Origin: Microcella sp.
GTDB taxonomy: Bacteria > Actinomycetota > Actinomycetes > Actinomycetales > Microbacteriaceae
Reading direction: 5' to 3'
Length of the DNA: 64,000 nucleotides
NCBI RefSeq assembly: GCF_025808395.1
Contig: NZ_CP075524.1
Coordinates: forward strand, 2,542,001-2,606,000
In this document: in pieces, positions 13,795-21,928 of the stretch
Position numbering within the stretch: the first letter of the stretch is position 1
Layout: every line of letters starts with the position of its first letter
Made by a program: the position numbers and the translations under genes
The notes under the pieces: model-generated
What the model saw: the letters and a program-made list of their open reading frames with translations, nothing else
Databases searched by the model: none
What the model was told of the DNA's origin: nothing

Positions 13795-14322
13795 CTACAC
13801 AGATCGAGCGCGCGGCCCTGAGCGGGGAAACGGCCGTCGAGGTGCGCACGCGTCGCATTCGCAGGTAGCGAACGGATGCGGACCAGGAATGACAACAGCG
13901 CGAGGAAGGTCGTCGCCGAGAGAGTATGAAGCGAAAGAGTACATCGGCCCCGTGGAGGCCCACTTCTCATGGTCAGAGATCTGTATACCCAGAAGACGGA
14001 TTCCCCGACGGCCCAGCAACTCTTCAACAACTGAGACGCGTGGCCAATCAAAGCCTTCGGGGTGCCCTGAAGCGTCCACGACGCTGTAACCGAGGGCGAC
14101 GAAACGCGTGTCGAGCTGCGGTAGCGTCTCGTCGTCGGCCGGAATGGCACCGTCGATCGCACTGAGCTCACTGGGGTTGAAGTCTCCCGAAAACGAGTGA
14201 GTAACAGTGCAGATGTCGCTGACGCGTAGGTCGGCGTCGAGGCAGACCATCGTGAGTGCTCCCGGTTCGCGGCACTCGCCGAACAAGAGGGTGTGAAGGT
14301 CATAGCCTGCTTCAATGATCAT
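13795..14322 (-). CDS. RadC/JAB-domain-like protein with degenerate metal motif
   Basis: 175 residues. The stretch VVDASGHPEGFDWPRVSVVE followed by GRRGIRLLGIQISD aligns by eye with the RadC/JAB (MPN) motif HxHPSGx7-8SxxD and the following LLGIELLDHVIVG. The first His is replaced and the closing Asp is missing, so metallo-hydrolase activity looks lost. The N-terminal LTMVCLDADLRVSDICTV fits the RadC beta strand. The C-terminal 40 residues include CECDAC, which might bind a metal. It precedes vapB by 22 bases. The assignment is inferred from motif shape only. Confidence 0.5.
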   Translation of the reverse strand: MIIEAGYDLHTLLFGECREPGALTMVCLDADLRVSDICTVTHSFSGDFNPSELSAIDGAIPADDETLPQLDTRFVALGYSVVDASGHPEGFDWPRVSVVEELLGRRGIRLLGIQISDHEKWASTGPMYSFASYSLGDDLPRAVVIPGPHPFATCECDACAPRRPFPRSGPRARSV

Positions 14323-14418
14323 TCGCCGAGCGTAGGGGTGCGCCTTCGCTCGCGTTACTCAAAGTATGAGGCGGTGGCATGTCGAGGCCACCGCGACCCT
14401 GTGGACGACATCAGTGCA

Positions 14419-16269
14419 CTACCGCCCGCCGCCGCCGCCACCTCCGCCGCCTCCGCCCGAGAAGCCGCCACCAAACGAGCCGCCCGAGAAGCTGCCACCG
14501 CTGCTGCCTGACCACGTCGAGCTTGATGCTGGCGCGGTTGTTGTCGTGGTCATCCCGCGCACCGCCGTCGTGAAGAGCGCCACCTCGAAGCCGCTGCGCC
14601 CCACAAACCAGTCGGGGGTCGTGTCAGTGGCGGCGACGCGCACGGCGAGTTCGCGCATCCACTGTTCTTCGACACCCCACATGACGGCCCACGGCAGCAG
14701 CCTTTCGTAGAGCTTGATGAGTTCGAGGTTGTCACCGACGTCGATGCGTTCGGCGCCGCTCGGGCTCTGCAATACGCGCAGTCGTTCTTCTTCGGCGACG
14801 GTCAGGTAGAGCTTCATTCCCTCGAGGTAGTCGCGCGCTTCGCGGCCCTTCTCGGTGAGTTGCAGGGGGCGAATGGCGAGCCCCATCGCCACGAAGCTGG
14901 CGAACAGCGCGAAGAGCGCTGAGGCCGCAGCGAGGGGAATCGGTTCGAGAAACATTGCGCCCGTGAAAATGAAGGTGAGAAAGGCGACGGCAATAATGAC
15001 CCATTGCGCCACCAGCATGAGACCCCCGAAGGCGCGCCCGGTCGGCTTGCGTCTGAAGCCTTGCGTCTCGAGCGAACCGTGCGCAGCAGTCGACAACTTC
15101 GACAGTCGGGTCGCCAGGGTCGAGTCGTACTCTCCGTAGGGGGTAAGTTTTCCGGGTTCGCGAGAGCGGCCAAACAGCGCGTCGAGCAGCGCGAGGTCGA
15201 GCGCATCGGCGCGATCGTCAGTGAGGTACTGCAGTGTGTACGGCGCATCTCCCGAATCGACCGCGTATGCAAGAATGCGCAGATTCTTGCGAACGGCCAG
15301 CCTCACCATCGCGGCGGGAATGCCAGCGGATGCTCGCCACACGAGCTGCGACGATTGCAGAATGTCGATTCCGTCGGGTTCTGAGTACTGCGGAATGATG
15401 ACGCCGCGACTCTTCGCCCCGCGACCCGCGCGCACGCGCGACACGATCGCCGCGATGAGCGCCGCAATGCTGCCAAGGCCGAGAGTTGCCGAGAACGCGT
15501 GCAGCCACCACGGCGCCGGCGGTGGGGGAGGCGGAGGTGTGGGGCGAACCGGCTCAGGCGTGAAGAAAGTGCCGGGCTCGAAGCCGATTGCCACGGTCAC
15601 CGTTTCACCGGGCTCGAGGTCGGTCGCGCCTGCGACATAGATGGTTCCCGGCCCTTCTTCGGTGGGCGGAGAGTCGATCTCGCAGAGGTCGGTGCCGCCG
15701 AAAGCGCCCACGTAGCAGACCGCATTGCCGGTCAGAAGTGGCGCCAACTCACCATCGATGCGTACGGTCGCGCTCACGCGGCCGAAGGGTTGTTGCCACC
15801 CCGTTCCGTTGACGTCCCAATAGAACTCGTCAGAGGCAGTGTCGTCGAATGACCGCACGACGTTCTGCTGTGTGTAGCTGATGACGTAGGTTTGCACCCC
15901 GCGCACAAACTCGTCGGTGCCGAGATAGAGCTCGATGAAGCCCGCCGAATAGTAGGTCTCGAAGTAGACCGGTGCGCCGGATTCGTCGACGACGCTTTGC
16001 ACGCTCGTGTTCAGCGGAACCCCGTCGTAGTCGTCGGGAATCGCTCGAATGATGCCCCGGTTCTGGTCGAAGTCAGGAAAGCGGGCAACGATCGTTTCGA
16101 CGACCTGCAGGTTCGACGTGCCGTCCGCTTCGCGGCTCAGGGTGTAATCGGCGTCGAATGAGTCGAAGGTGAAATTGCTGGTGTCTGCCTGCGCAGCACT
16201 CGGGGTGATACCGATCGCGAGCACACCGGCGAGCATGAGCGTGAGGGCGAGCCGAGCGAGAAGACGCAT
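14419..16269 (-). CDS. DUF2207 family membrane protein with glycine-rich tail
   Basis: 616 residues: signal peptide (LLARLALTLMLAGVLAIGI...AQADT), an exported DUF2207 beta-domain of about 220 residues (DYTLSREADGTSNLQVVETI), a proline-rich linker (PTPPPPPPPAP), a membrane helix near 270, a cytosolic region, two more membrane helices near 430-480, and a C-terminal Gly/Ser tail ending in a run of glycines. DUF2207 proteins are conserved in actinobacteria without a known function. ATG 16269 is preferred over an upstream in-frame GTG at 16278 because it gives a normal signal peptide with close purine-rich sequence. Confidence 0.88.
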   Translation of the reverse strand: MRLLARLALTLMLAGVLAIGITPSAAQADTSNFTFDSFDADYTLSREADGTSNLQVVETIVARFPDFDQNRGIIRAIPDDYDGVPLNTSVQSVVDESGAPVYFETYYSAGFIELYLGTDEFVRGVQTYVISYTQQNVVRSFDDTASDEFYWDVNGTGWQQPFGRVSATVRIDGELAPLLTGNAVCYVGAFGGTDLCEIDSPPTEEGPGTIYVAGATDLEPGETVTVAIGFEPGTFFTPEPVRPTPPPPPPPAPWWLHAFSATLGLGSIAALIAAIVSRVRAGRGAKSRGVIIPQYSEPDGIDILQSSQLVWRASAGIPAAMVRLAVRKNLRILAYAVDSGDAPYTLQYLTDDRADALDLALLDALFGRSREPGKLTPYGEYDSTLATRLSKLSTAAHGSLETQGFRRKPTGRAFGGLMLVAQWVIIAVAFLTFIFTGAMFLEPIPLAAASALFALFASFVAMGLAIRPLQLTEKGREARDYLEGMKLYLTVAEEERLRVLQSPSGAERIDVGDNLELIKLYERLLPWAVMWGVEEQWMRELAVRVAATDTTPDWFVGRSGFEVALFTTAVRGMTTTTTAPASSSTWSGSSGGSFSGGSFGGGFSGGGGGGGGGGGR

Positions 16270-16297
16270 GCCGCCCACCCTAGCGAGCGGCTATGCG

Positions 16298-16630
16298 CTA
16301 CGACTCGGGGTCGTACATGAACTCGCGCACTTCTTGAGGGCACCGGCATGAGACCGCGATCTTCTGTGCCCAGTGCAGCGCTTCGTCGCGCGTCGGCACT
16401 TCGATAACGGTGTAGCCACCGTCGAAGGGTGGGTAGCTCGGGCCGGTCACCGTGCCGTCTGCGGCAATCGTGACAGGCTCAACCTCTTCATTGATGCCGC
16501 CACCGAAGACGTACGCGCCGGCAGCCTTGATCTCGCGGATGACGGCGTGCGAGTCTTCGCCCGCGGCGGCCCACTCGTCGGGGGAGAGGTTCATCGCCGC
16601 ACTCGGAAACGAGATGAGGTACTTGGTCAT
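16298..16630 (-). CDS. YCII-related (DGPF domain) protein
   Basis: 110 residues beginning MTKYLISFPSAAMNLSPDEW, with AAGAYVFGGGINEEVEPVTI and FDGGYTVIEVPTRDEALHWAQ. These match the YCII/DGPF ferredoxin-like domain often encoded near ECF sigma factors or regulators. No ECF gene is nearby here. It overlaps the start of the upstream AlkZ-like gene's stop by four bases (stop 16627, start 16630), so the two are coupled. Biochemical role unknown. Confidence 0.85.
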   Translation of the reverse strand: MTKYLISFPSAAMNLSPDEWAAAGEDSHAVIREIKAAGAYVFGGGINEEVEPVTIAADGTVTGPSYPPFDGGYTVIEVPTRDEALHWAQKIAVSCRCPQEVREFMYDPES

Positions 16631-17730
16631 CGTCGCGCTCCTGTCATTGTGACCTTCAGGTCTAGTCGCAACCAGCGCGCGAGGTCAAGCAACTCGTGGT
16701 CGACGGCGTCGCGCATGCTCGTGGTGAACGGCACGTCTTCGATGAGGCCGTGCACCGTGAGTGTTCCGGCGCGACGATCGGCACGAGCATCCACCGAGCC
16801 GATGAGGCGCTCGCCGTGCAGAATCGGCATTGCGAACGGGCCACGGCGGCGCAACCTCTCGGGCTTGTACATTTCGACCCCGTAGTCGAAGTCGAACAGC
16901 CGCATCTGTCGTTGCTTGTCGGTCATGAGGCGATCGAACGGTGACAGCAGCACGGTGCGCCCAGAGAAGTCGCGGTCGAGTTGCGCGGGGTCGACGCGCC
17001 ACCGACCAGGAACGCCGTCGATCACCGCTGGTTCGCCGACCGGCACGACTCCGTGCAGTTCTCGCGGTGACACAGCGATGCTGTCACGCATGATTCCGCA
17101 AGCCGCCAGCAGGTGTTCGCTGCGAACGCGCGCCGCTTCGTCGCGCGGCACCTCGGCGGCGGGCGGCAGCACGCGCTCAGCGAGATCCCACACGCGATAC
17201 CGCCCCGCTCGACCGACGACGGCGAGCTCGCCCGCGCCGTGCAGGCACTCGAGCATTTGGGTGACGTTGCGGTCGTTCGTCCAGCCCGTCGATGGCCACG
17301 GAGCCACCGCTTCATCGGGAATGTCGGCCGACGTCAACGGCCCCAGATCGGCAATGCGGTTCAGGATGCTCTGCCGAAACTCTGCGTTCGCCTCGACCCA
17401 CCCTCGCGCGCCCGAGCGGTCGAGCCAGGTGCGCATGCCCGCGGTGAAGAGCCCCACGTGACTGAGGGGCCGCAGCATCCAGATGCGTTCCCACACGCGA
17501 CCCATCGCGAGCGCGCGCTCGGCGTCGCCGAGGCGCACCTCGTCACCGAGTCGCGAGTAGAGCACGTGATCGGCCGCTGGCATGACGATGGTCGTGAGCT
17601 CGACGCGGATCATGGCGAGACTGCGCACAACGTCGTCGATCGAGCCAGCGTCGGCGTCGTAGTCGAGCTGTGCAGCGCGCACGGCTATGCGCCGGGCTTC
17701 ATCGAGGCTCAAACGCAGCGCGGCGGTCAC
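16627..17730 (-). CDS. winged-helix DNA glycosylase-like protein (AlkZ/YcaQ family)
   Basis: 367 residues with the YcaQ/AlkZ layout: an N-terminal LSLDEARRIAVRAAQLD, then WLRPLSHVGLFTAG-type winged-helix modules, and a C-terminal beta barrel with VLLSPFDRLMTDKQRQMRLFDFDYGVEMYKPERLRRRGPFAMPILHG spread over about 50 residues. Family members excise alkylated bases or unhook interstrand crosslinks. The catalytic residue set was not checked position by position. It is the first gene of a two-gene unit with the YCII protein. Confidence 0.82.
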   Translation of the reverse strand: MTAALRLSLDEARRIAVRAAQLDYDADAGSIDDVVRSLAMIRVELTTIVMPAADHVLYSRLGDEVRLGDAERALAMGRVWERIWMLRPLSHVGLFTAGMRTWLDRSGARGWVEANAEFRQSILNRIADLGPLTSADIPDEAVAPWPSTGWTNDRNVTQMLECLHGAGELAVVGRAGRYRVWDLAERVLPPAAEVPRDEAARVRSEHLLAACGIMRDSIAVSPRELHGVVPVGEPAVIDGVPGRWRVDPAQLDRDFSGRTVLLSPFDRLMTDKQRQMRLFDFDYGVEMYKPERLRRRGPFAMPILHGERLIGSVDARADRRAGTLTVHGLIEDVPFTTSMRDAVDHELLDLARWLRLDLKVTMTGARR

Positions 17731-17780
17731 AGGGGCAGAGTACCGCGGGGCTCCGACGGCGTGCGGATCGAACTCGTGGT

Positions 17781-17849
17781 CGAGTGTGCCCCTTGTGCGC
17801 GAGTGTGCTCATCCGGAACAGGCACCGTCGCGCGCAGGGGGCACACTCG
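17781..17849 (-). terminator. inverted repeat downstream of the ubiB-like gene
   Basis: CGAGTGTGCCCCTTGTGCGCG (two parts, 17781-17801) and CGCGCAGGGGGCACACTCG (17831-17849) form imperfect arms of about 19 base pairs, loop about 29 bases. It lies 37 bases past the stop of the minus-strand UbiB gene and before the AlkZ-like gene, fitting a terminator. Confidence 0.5.
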
Positions 17850-17885
17850 CGGAGGTGACCCTTCTCGGTACGCTTCAGCTGCGGG

Positions 17886-19580
17886 CTACCGCAGCCGCCA
17901 CGGCGCGAGCACGTGCAGTAGCGGCAACACCGAGGCGCCGAGCAGCACCCAGCTGAGCACCTCGTCGCTCTCGCGCAGTAGCACTCCGCCGAGGAGGAGC
18001 GCTGCAAAGAGGATCGCCGAGGTGGTGCGGCGCTGACTGGCGTCGAGCACGCGCAAGCGCTGTTCGACTTCGGGGCTGCGCACGGCGAGCTCACCACGGT
18101 CGAGGCGCGTGGCGAGAGCATCCATTCGTTGGGGCAATCGGGCGAGGGCCGAAACGATGGCGAGCGCTTCGCGACCGACCGAGCGCGCGGTCGACGCGCC
18201 GCCTCCGTTGAGCAGTGTGCGGGCAAAGGGGTCGACGGCATCCCACATGTTGAAGTCGCGGTTGAGGGCGCTCGTGACTCCCGAGATGAGCGAGACGGTG
18301 CGGATGAGAAGCAGAAAGCTCTCGGGTAGCTGGAACGGCAGAGTGCGAATGACTTCGCTGAACTGCCGCGCGAAAGCCTCAAGCTCACGCGGGTCGATGC
18401 GGGTGAGTTCGGCGACTCCGACTCCGCCGAAGCGATCGAACAGAGCGGTGATGGCGCGTTCGAGCTCGACGGTGTCGGCCGAGGGCAGCAGCACCCCGAG
18501 TCGCTGAGTGGCGACGACCCAGGCGCGCGCGTCGCGGGCGACGACGGCGAAGATGAACTGCTGCAGGCCGTCTCGCAGCTCGTCGGTGATCTCGCCCATC
18601 ATGCCGAAGTCGATGTAGGTAAGGGTGAAGCCGAGCTCGGGGTGGGGCGTCACGAAGATGTTGCCGGGGTGCGGGTCGGCGTGAAAGAAGCCGGCGACGA
18701 AGATCTGCTGGAAGGTTGCGCGAGCGAGCTCAGCGGCGACGGCGTTCGGGTCGATGCCCGCGGCCTGCAGCGCCTCGACGTCGGTGATCTTGATCGCTGT
18801 CACGTCGGCGAGGGTCAGTACGCGAGTCGACGAGCGTTCCCACACGATCTCGGGGGCGTTCACGCGGGGATCGTCGGCGAAAATCTGGGCGAAGCGTTCA
18901 GCGTTCGACGCTTCGTGCAGGTAGTCGATCTCATGCAGGCTCGTCTGGGCGAACTCTTCAACGAGTGCGGGTGCGTCGGCGCGACGCGAGACGAGCTTCA
19001 CGCGCGACAGCCAGCCGCCGAGCTTGCGCAACGCGGCCAGGTCGACGGCGACGACATCTTCGATGCCCGGTCGAAGCACCTTCACCACGACGTCGCTGTA
19101 GCCGAGGTCGGCAGCGATGCCGGGCGACAGCCGCGCTCGGTGCGCCTGGCCGAGCGAGGCCGCGGCGATCGGCGTCGGGTCGAAGGCGGTGAAGGCCACA
19201 TCGAGCGGGATGCCCAGCTCACGCTCGGCCTGCTCGACGATGCGCGCGAAGGGCTCGGGGGCTACTTCGTCTTGCAGCCCTTCGAGTTCTCGAGTGATCT
19301 CGGGCGGCAGAATGTCGAGCCGCGATGACATGAACTGCCCGACCTTGATCATGAGCCCGCCGAGCTCGGCGGCAAGGTCGTGAAATCGCCGAGCGAGCTT
19401 CTGCAGTCGCTTGATGCGGCCTCGCGCGGCGAATCGGCCGAGGCCGAGTCTCGGCAGCACGATCTCGAACCACCAGGCTTGAGCGAGGGCGCGCATCTCG
19501 AAGCGCATGATGCGTCGGTATCGCGCACGGAACGCGCGACCCTGCGGGGGAGCGCTGACCTCGCCGCGAGTGGGCGGCAT
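17886..19580 (-). CDS. ABC1/UbiB-like protein kinase family protein
   Basis: 564 residues. The ABC1 kinase core shows the KxGQ motif (GGLMIKVGQFMSSRLDILP), the alanine-rich loop AAASLGQAHRARL, a nucleotide-binding Lys in DVVVKVLRPG, the catalytic HADPHPGN and metal-binding YIDFGMMG. Two C-terminal membrane helices follow (SAILFAALLLGGVLL, WVLLGASVLPLLHVL). UbiB-type proteins support quinone biosynthesis or lipid extraction; the actinobacterial function is unproven. ATG 19580 is 4 bases after the PadR gene stop, so the kinase is likely under that regulator. Confidence 0.88.
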   Translation of the reverse strand: MPPTRGEVSAPPQGRAFRARYRRIMRFEMRALAQAWWFEIVLPRLGLGRFAARGRIKRLQKLARRFHDLAAELGGLMIKVGQFMSSRLDILPPEITRELEGLQDEVAPEPFARIVEQAERELGIPLDVAFTAFDPTPIAAASLGQAHRARLSPGIAADLGYSDVVVKVLRPGIEDVVAVDLAALRKLGGWLSRVKLVSRRADAPALVEEFAQTSLHEIDYLHEASNAERFAQIFADDPRVNAPEIVWERSSTRVLTLADVTAIKITDVEALQAAGIDPNAVAAELARATFQQIFVAGFFHADPHPGNIFVTPHPELGFTLTYIDFGMMGEITDELRDGLQQFIFAVVARDARAWVVATQRLGVLLPSADTVELERAITALFDRFGGVGVAELTRIDPRELEAFARQFSEVIRTLPFQLPESFLLLIRTVSLISGVTSALNRDFNMWDAVDPFARTLLNGGGASTARSVGREALAIVSALARLPQRMDALATRLDRGELAVRSPEVEQRLRVLDASQRRTTSAILFAALLLGGVLLRESDEVLSWVLLGASVLPLLHVLAPWRLR

Positions 19581-19584
19581 ACCG

Positions 19585-20127
19585 CTAGTCCTCGGCGAGG
19601 ATGGCGTAGAGAGACTTGCGCGTCTGGTCGAGCAGCGCGGCGGCGCGTTCTTGCTGCTCGCGCGTTCCACTCTGTGCAACGACGGCGACGGCCTGCGCGA
19701 GTTTCGCGCCCGCCTTCGGTACGGCCGTGCCGCGGTCGGCCCACCCTCGGTCGGCCCAGTGCGGCAGGTGCCACGCTCCGTGCGCGTCGTCGGTGTCGCT
19801 GGCGTCGGCAGCCGCCGCTCGACCTGCGTCGGTGAGCGCATAGACGGTGCGCTCGCCGTCGTGCTGCGTGCTGACGAGCCCCTCGTCGGTGAGTAGCTGC
19901 AGTGTGGGGTAGACGGCGCCCGCGCTGGGCATCCACTCGCCGCCGCTCGCGGCCGCGATCGCATTAATGATCTGGTGACCGTTCATGGGTTCGCCGGTGA
20001 GTGCGGCCAGAATGGCTCCGCGTACGCCGCGGTGTGACTCGCGAGCGCCGGCGCGCGGTGCGAAGGTGTCGCGCAAGTTCTCGACCGCCTCCCGAATGTC
20101 GAAACCAGAGGGTGACGAACTGCGCAT
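19585..20127 (-). CDS. PadR family transcriptional regulator
   Basis: 180 residues. The winged helix (VRGAILAALTGEPMNGHQIINAIA, SAGAVYPTLQLLTDEGLVSTQ) is typical PadR, followed by a C-terminal helical region with the short repeat HWADRGWADRGT. It heads an operon with the UbiB-like kinase and probably represses it. A GTTCAG/CTGAAC inverted repeat 52-79 bases upstream is a candidate operator. Confidence 0.9.
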   Translation of the reverse strand: MRSSSPSGFDIREAVENLRDTFAPRAGARESHRGVRGAILAALTGEPMNGHQIINAIAAASGGEWMPSAGAVYPTLQLLTDEGLVSTQHDGERTVYALTDAGRAAAADASDTDDAHGAWHLPHWADRGWADRGTAVPKAGAKLAQAVAVVAQSGTREQQERAAALLDQTRKSLYAILAED

Positions 20128-20178
20128 GGGGGTTCCTTCATCGAGTATGGGCGAGGGGCGGGAAGCTCGCCTCTCTCA

Positions 20179-20206
20179 GTTCAGACGATACGACCGTCAC
20201 CTGAAC
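20179..20206 (-). promoter_or_regulatory. candidate PadR operator
   Basis: GTTCAG (20179-20184) and CTGAAC (20201-20206) form an inverted repeat with a 16-base centre, upstream of the padR-ubiB operon. PadR operators are usually such spaced dyads. Position-based inference only. Confidence 0.3.
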
Positions 20207-20219
20207 ACCCGCCGACGAC

Positions 20220-20250
20220 GGGGCGGGGCTGGGCAGGGCTGGGCTGGGCG
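20220..20250 (+). repeat. guanine-rich tract with potential G-quadruplex
   Basis: At least six runs of three or more G separated by one or two bases (GGGGCGGGGCTGGGCAGGG and onward), built on a loose GGGCT repeat. It lies about 95 bases upstream of the padR start, on the strand opposite to transcription. Confidence 0.5.
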
Positions 20251-20341
20251 GGGGCCCGGGGTCGCGAGCGCCGGGTGCTGGGCCGCGGGTGGGGCTACTG
20301 CGCGTGTGTTGCTGACTCAGGGCAATTGCTGCTGGCAACAT

Positions 20342-20396
20342 TTCAACAACTACGGAAGAACCTGAACTCACATCACGAAGCTCCGTAGTTGTTGAA
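20342..20396. repeat. palindromic repeat element, copy 1
   Basis: TTCAACAACTACGGA (20342-20356) is perfectly inverted as TCCGTAGTTGTTGAA (20382-20396) around 25 bases. It shares the skeleton TTCnnCAACnnCGGA and near-identical total length with the element at 45674-45726. Confidence 0.7.
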
Positions 20397-20457
20397 GGCG
20401 TCGCGCAACAGGGGAACTGCTCTCGTGGTGAAGGCCGAAGGCCGGCGCGATCGAGGA

Positions 20458-20489
20458 GCGCTGTGCCACAAGAGGGGCGCTGTGCCACA
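20458..20489 (+). repeat. short direct repeat GCGCTGTGCCACA
   Basis: Two identical 13-base copies at 20458-20470 and 20477-20489, period 19. No function can be assigned. Confidence 0.6.
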
Positions 20490-20523
20490 CGAGAAGCGCC
20501 CTGCCCTACGACGGCGCCGTGGC

Positions 20524-20919
20524 TTACTTCGAGCTCGTCCCGGGGTCGGCGAGCTTGCCCTTCAAGAACAACAGCGGCAGCAGCCAACCGCCGAGGGCCG
20601 TGATGAGCCAGACGATGAGGCTCGCCAACACCCAGGTGTCGATGCCGCTCAGCGTGATGCCGCCCGGAAACAGGCTGGCAAGCAGCAGCGCGACAAAGGT
20701 TGACACAAGCCCGATGCCGCCGAGCACGGCGGGCGCATACTTGCGCGCCATATTGACGATGAAGGGGGTGAGAATGCTCTGCGCGAGAGCGAAGACGCCG
20801 ACCGCGATGATGAACCCCGAGATCGAGAGTTCGAACCCGGGCAAGATCCACGACGTCACGAGCAGCGCAAGCGCAGCCGTGCCGAGGTAGATCGCGAGAC
20901 GAATCAGAAACCGAATCAT
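20524..20919 (-). CDS. phage-holin-like (DUF360/holin 4 superfamily) membrane protein
   Basis: 131 residues with four hydrophobic helices: AIYLGTAALALLVTSWILPG, GFIIAVGVFALAQSILTPFI, GGIGLVSTFVALLLASL, and WVLASLIVWLITALGGWLLPLL. The order and length match the widespread chromosomal phage_holin_4_2 family, which is generally not a phage lysis gene. I chose ATG 20919 so that the protein starts MIRFLIRLAIYLG; a longer version would overlap the ArsR-type gene. Function unknown. Confidence 0.82.
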   Translation of the reverse strand: MIRFLIRLAIYLGTAALALLVTSWILPGFELSISGFIIAVGVFALAQSILTPFIVNMARKYAPAVLGGIGLVSTFVALLLASLFPGGITLSGIDTWVLASLIVWLITALGGWLLPLLFLKGKLADPGTSSK

Positions 20920-20960
20920 GGTCTCATCGTGCACCCATCTCGAACACTTGTCACCTGCGA

Positions 20961-21287
20961 TCAAGCCTCGCGCAACTCTTCGGCGATCTGCTTGATGCCG
21001 GCCAGACGGTCATCCCACGCGGCACCGACCGCGTCGAGCGAACGCGCGGTCGCCGCGAGCCGCTCGCCGATGACGCGATAGCGAACCTCTCGACCGACCG
21101 GAACAGTGTCGACGACGCCGACCTGGTGCAGCACTGCGAGATGCTTGGCGATCGCTTGACGACTCACGGGCAGTCGTTCGGCGAGGGCCGAGGCAGACGC
21201 TTCACCGGCAGAGAGCGCCTCGAGAATTGACCACCGAGTCTCGTCACCGAGCGCGGCAAAGACAGGAACGAGGGCAGCGCTGGTCAC
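20961..21287 (-). CDS. ArsR/SmtB family winged-helix regulator
   Basis: 108 residues, starting with GTG at 21287 overlapping the SRPBCC stop by four bases (GTGA). The winged helix ALGDETRWSILEALSAGE, LAERLPVSRQAIAKHLAVLHQ is typical. No metal-binding Cys pair is present, so it is probably not a metal sensor. This ArsR-SRPBCC pairing is a common stand-alone operon in actinobacteria. It probably autoregulates through the TGCAAC palindromes at 21784-21837. Confidence 0.9.
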   Translation of the reverse strand: MTSAALVPVFAALGDETRWSILEALSAGEASASALAERLPVSRQAIAKHLAVLHQVGVVDTVPVGREVRYRVIGERLAATARSLDAVGAAWDDRLAGIKQIAEELREA

Positions 21288-21766
21288 CCGGCGCCCTGAA
21301 GGTAGTCGACGAGTTCGTCGAGCTCTGATGTCCAGCCACCCTGGTTGTCTCGCATGCTGAGCGTTGGATCGGGGAGGTCGCCGAAGCCCGTTTCGACAAC
21401 CGTGAGCCGAGTGCCGCCGTCACTGGAGTCAAGGGTGAAGCGAAAGAGCGTCGAGAGAGCGAACACCTCGTCGTCGGTCGCGCTGTCGTCATGGGGCCGG
21501 ACCGCCCACCGGTAGGCGACAACGCGAGGAGGGTCGAGTTCTTCGATGCGCAGGGGAAAAGCGCCGTAGCCCTCGAACCCCACTGACCCACGGGCGCCGA
21601 CAGCGAGAGAGTCGAGTGCGGCTGTCTGGCCGAACCAACGCGCGAGATGCTTCGGTTCGGTGATGGCGGCCCACACCGTCGACAGCGGTGCCGCGATCTG
21701 AATGGTGCGGCTCACCGTGAATTCGTCATCGTCGATAACGGCAGGAGGGTTGGACGCAACGCTCAT
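21284..21766 (-). CDS. SRPBCC (AHSA1-like) domain protein
   Basis: 160 residues with a START/SRPBCC hydrophobic-pocket fold: FTVSRTIQIAAPLSTVWAAITEPKHLARWFG at the N terminus, GYGAFPLRIEELDPPRVVAYRW in the middle, GGWTSELDELVDYL in the C-terminal helix. AHSA1-like proteins bind small hydrophobic ligands. ATG 21766 is preceded by AAGGGA. An in-frame upstream extension would run through the operator palindromes and is unlikely. Coupled to the downstream ArsR-type regulator. Confidence 0.88.
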   Translation of the reverse strand: MSVASNPPAVIDDDEFTVSRTIQIAAPLSTVWAAITEPKHLARWFGQTAALDSLAVGARGSVGFEGYGAFPLRIEELDPPRVVAYRWAVRPHDDSATDDEVFALSTLFRFTLDSSDGGTRLTVVETGFGDLPDPTLSMRDNQGGWTSELDELVDYLQGAG

Positions 21767-21783
21767 GGGAAGTCCCTTCTTGT

Positions 21784-21837
21784 GTGTGCAACCACAGGGT
21801 TGCACACATTCTAGGTAACTGCAACGTTTGAGTTGCA
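21784..21837 (-). promoter_or_regulatory. double operator (two TGCAAC palindromes) of the SRPBCC-ArsR operon
   Basis: GTGTGCAACC (21784-21793) is perfectly inverted as GGTTGCACAC (21798-21807). A second dyad TGCAAC (21820-21825) / GTTGCA (21832-21837) shares the core. The dyads lie 18 bases and further upstream of the SRPBCC start, ideal for autoregulation by the ArsR-type protein. Confidence 0.75.
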
Positions 21838-21928
21838 CAAGCGCTCACAGCATCCCGCTGAACGTGTGCCGTGAACCGGACTGCGGTGCACGGCGCCTCG
21901 CTACGCTGACCTCGAGCAAAGGAGCCTC

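Larger units (their letters stand above)
20128..20523. other. gene-free interval with a G-rich tract, a 15-bp palindrome and a short tandem duplication
   Basis: No convincing gene is present. It holds a possible PadR operator (20179-20206), a guanine-rich tract on the plus strand (20220-20250), a perfect inverted repeat (20342-20396) and a 19-base-period direct repeat of GCGCTGTGCCACA (20458-20489). Both flanking genes are on the minus strand. Confidence 0.7.

Noticed and set aside
20524..20919. Prophage lysis gene (holin)
   Set aside because: The family is chromosomal and widespread, and no other phage gene is nearby.
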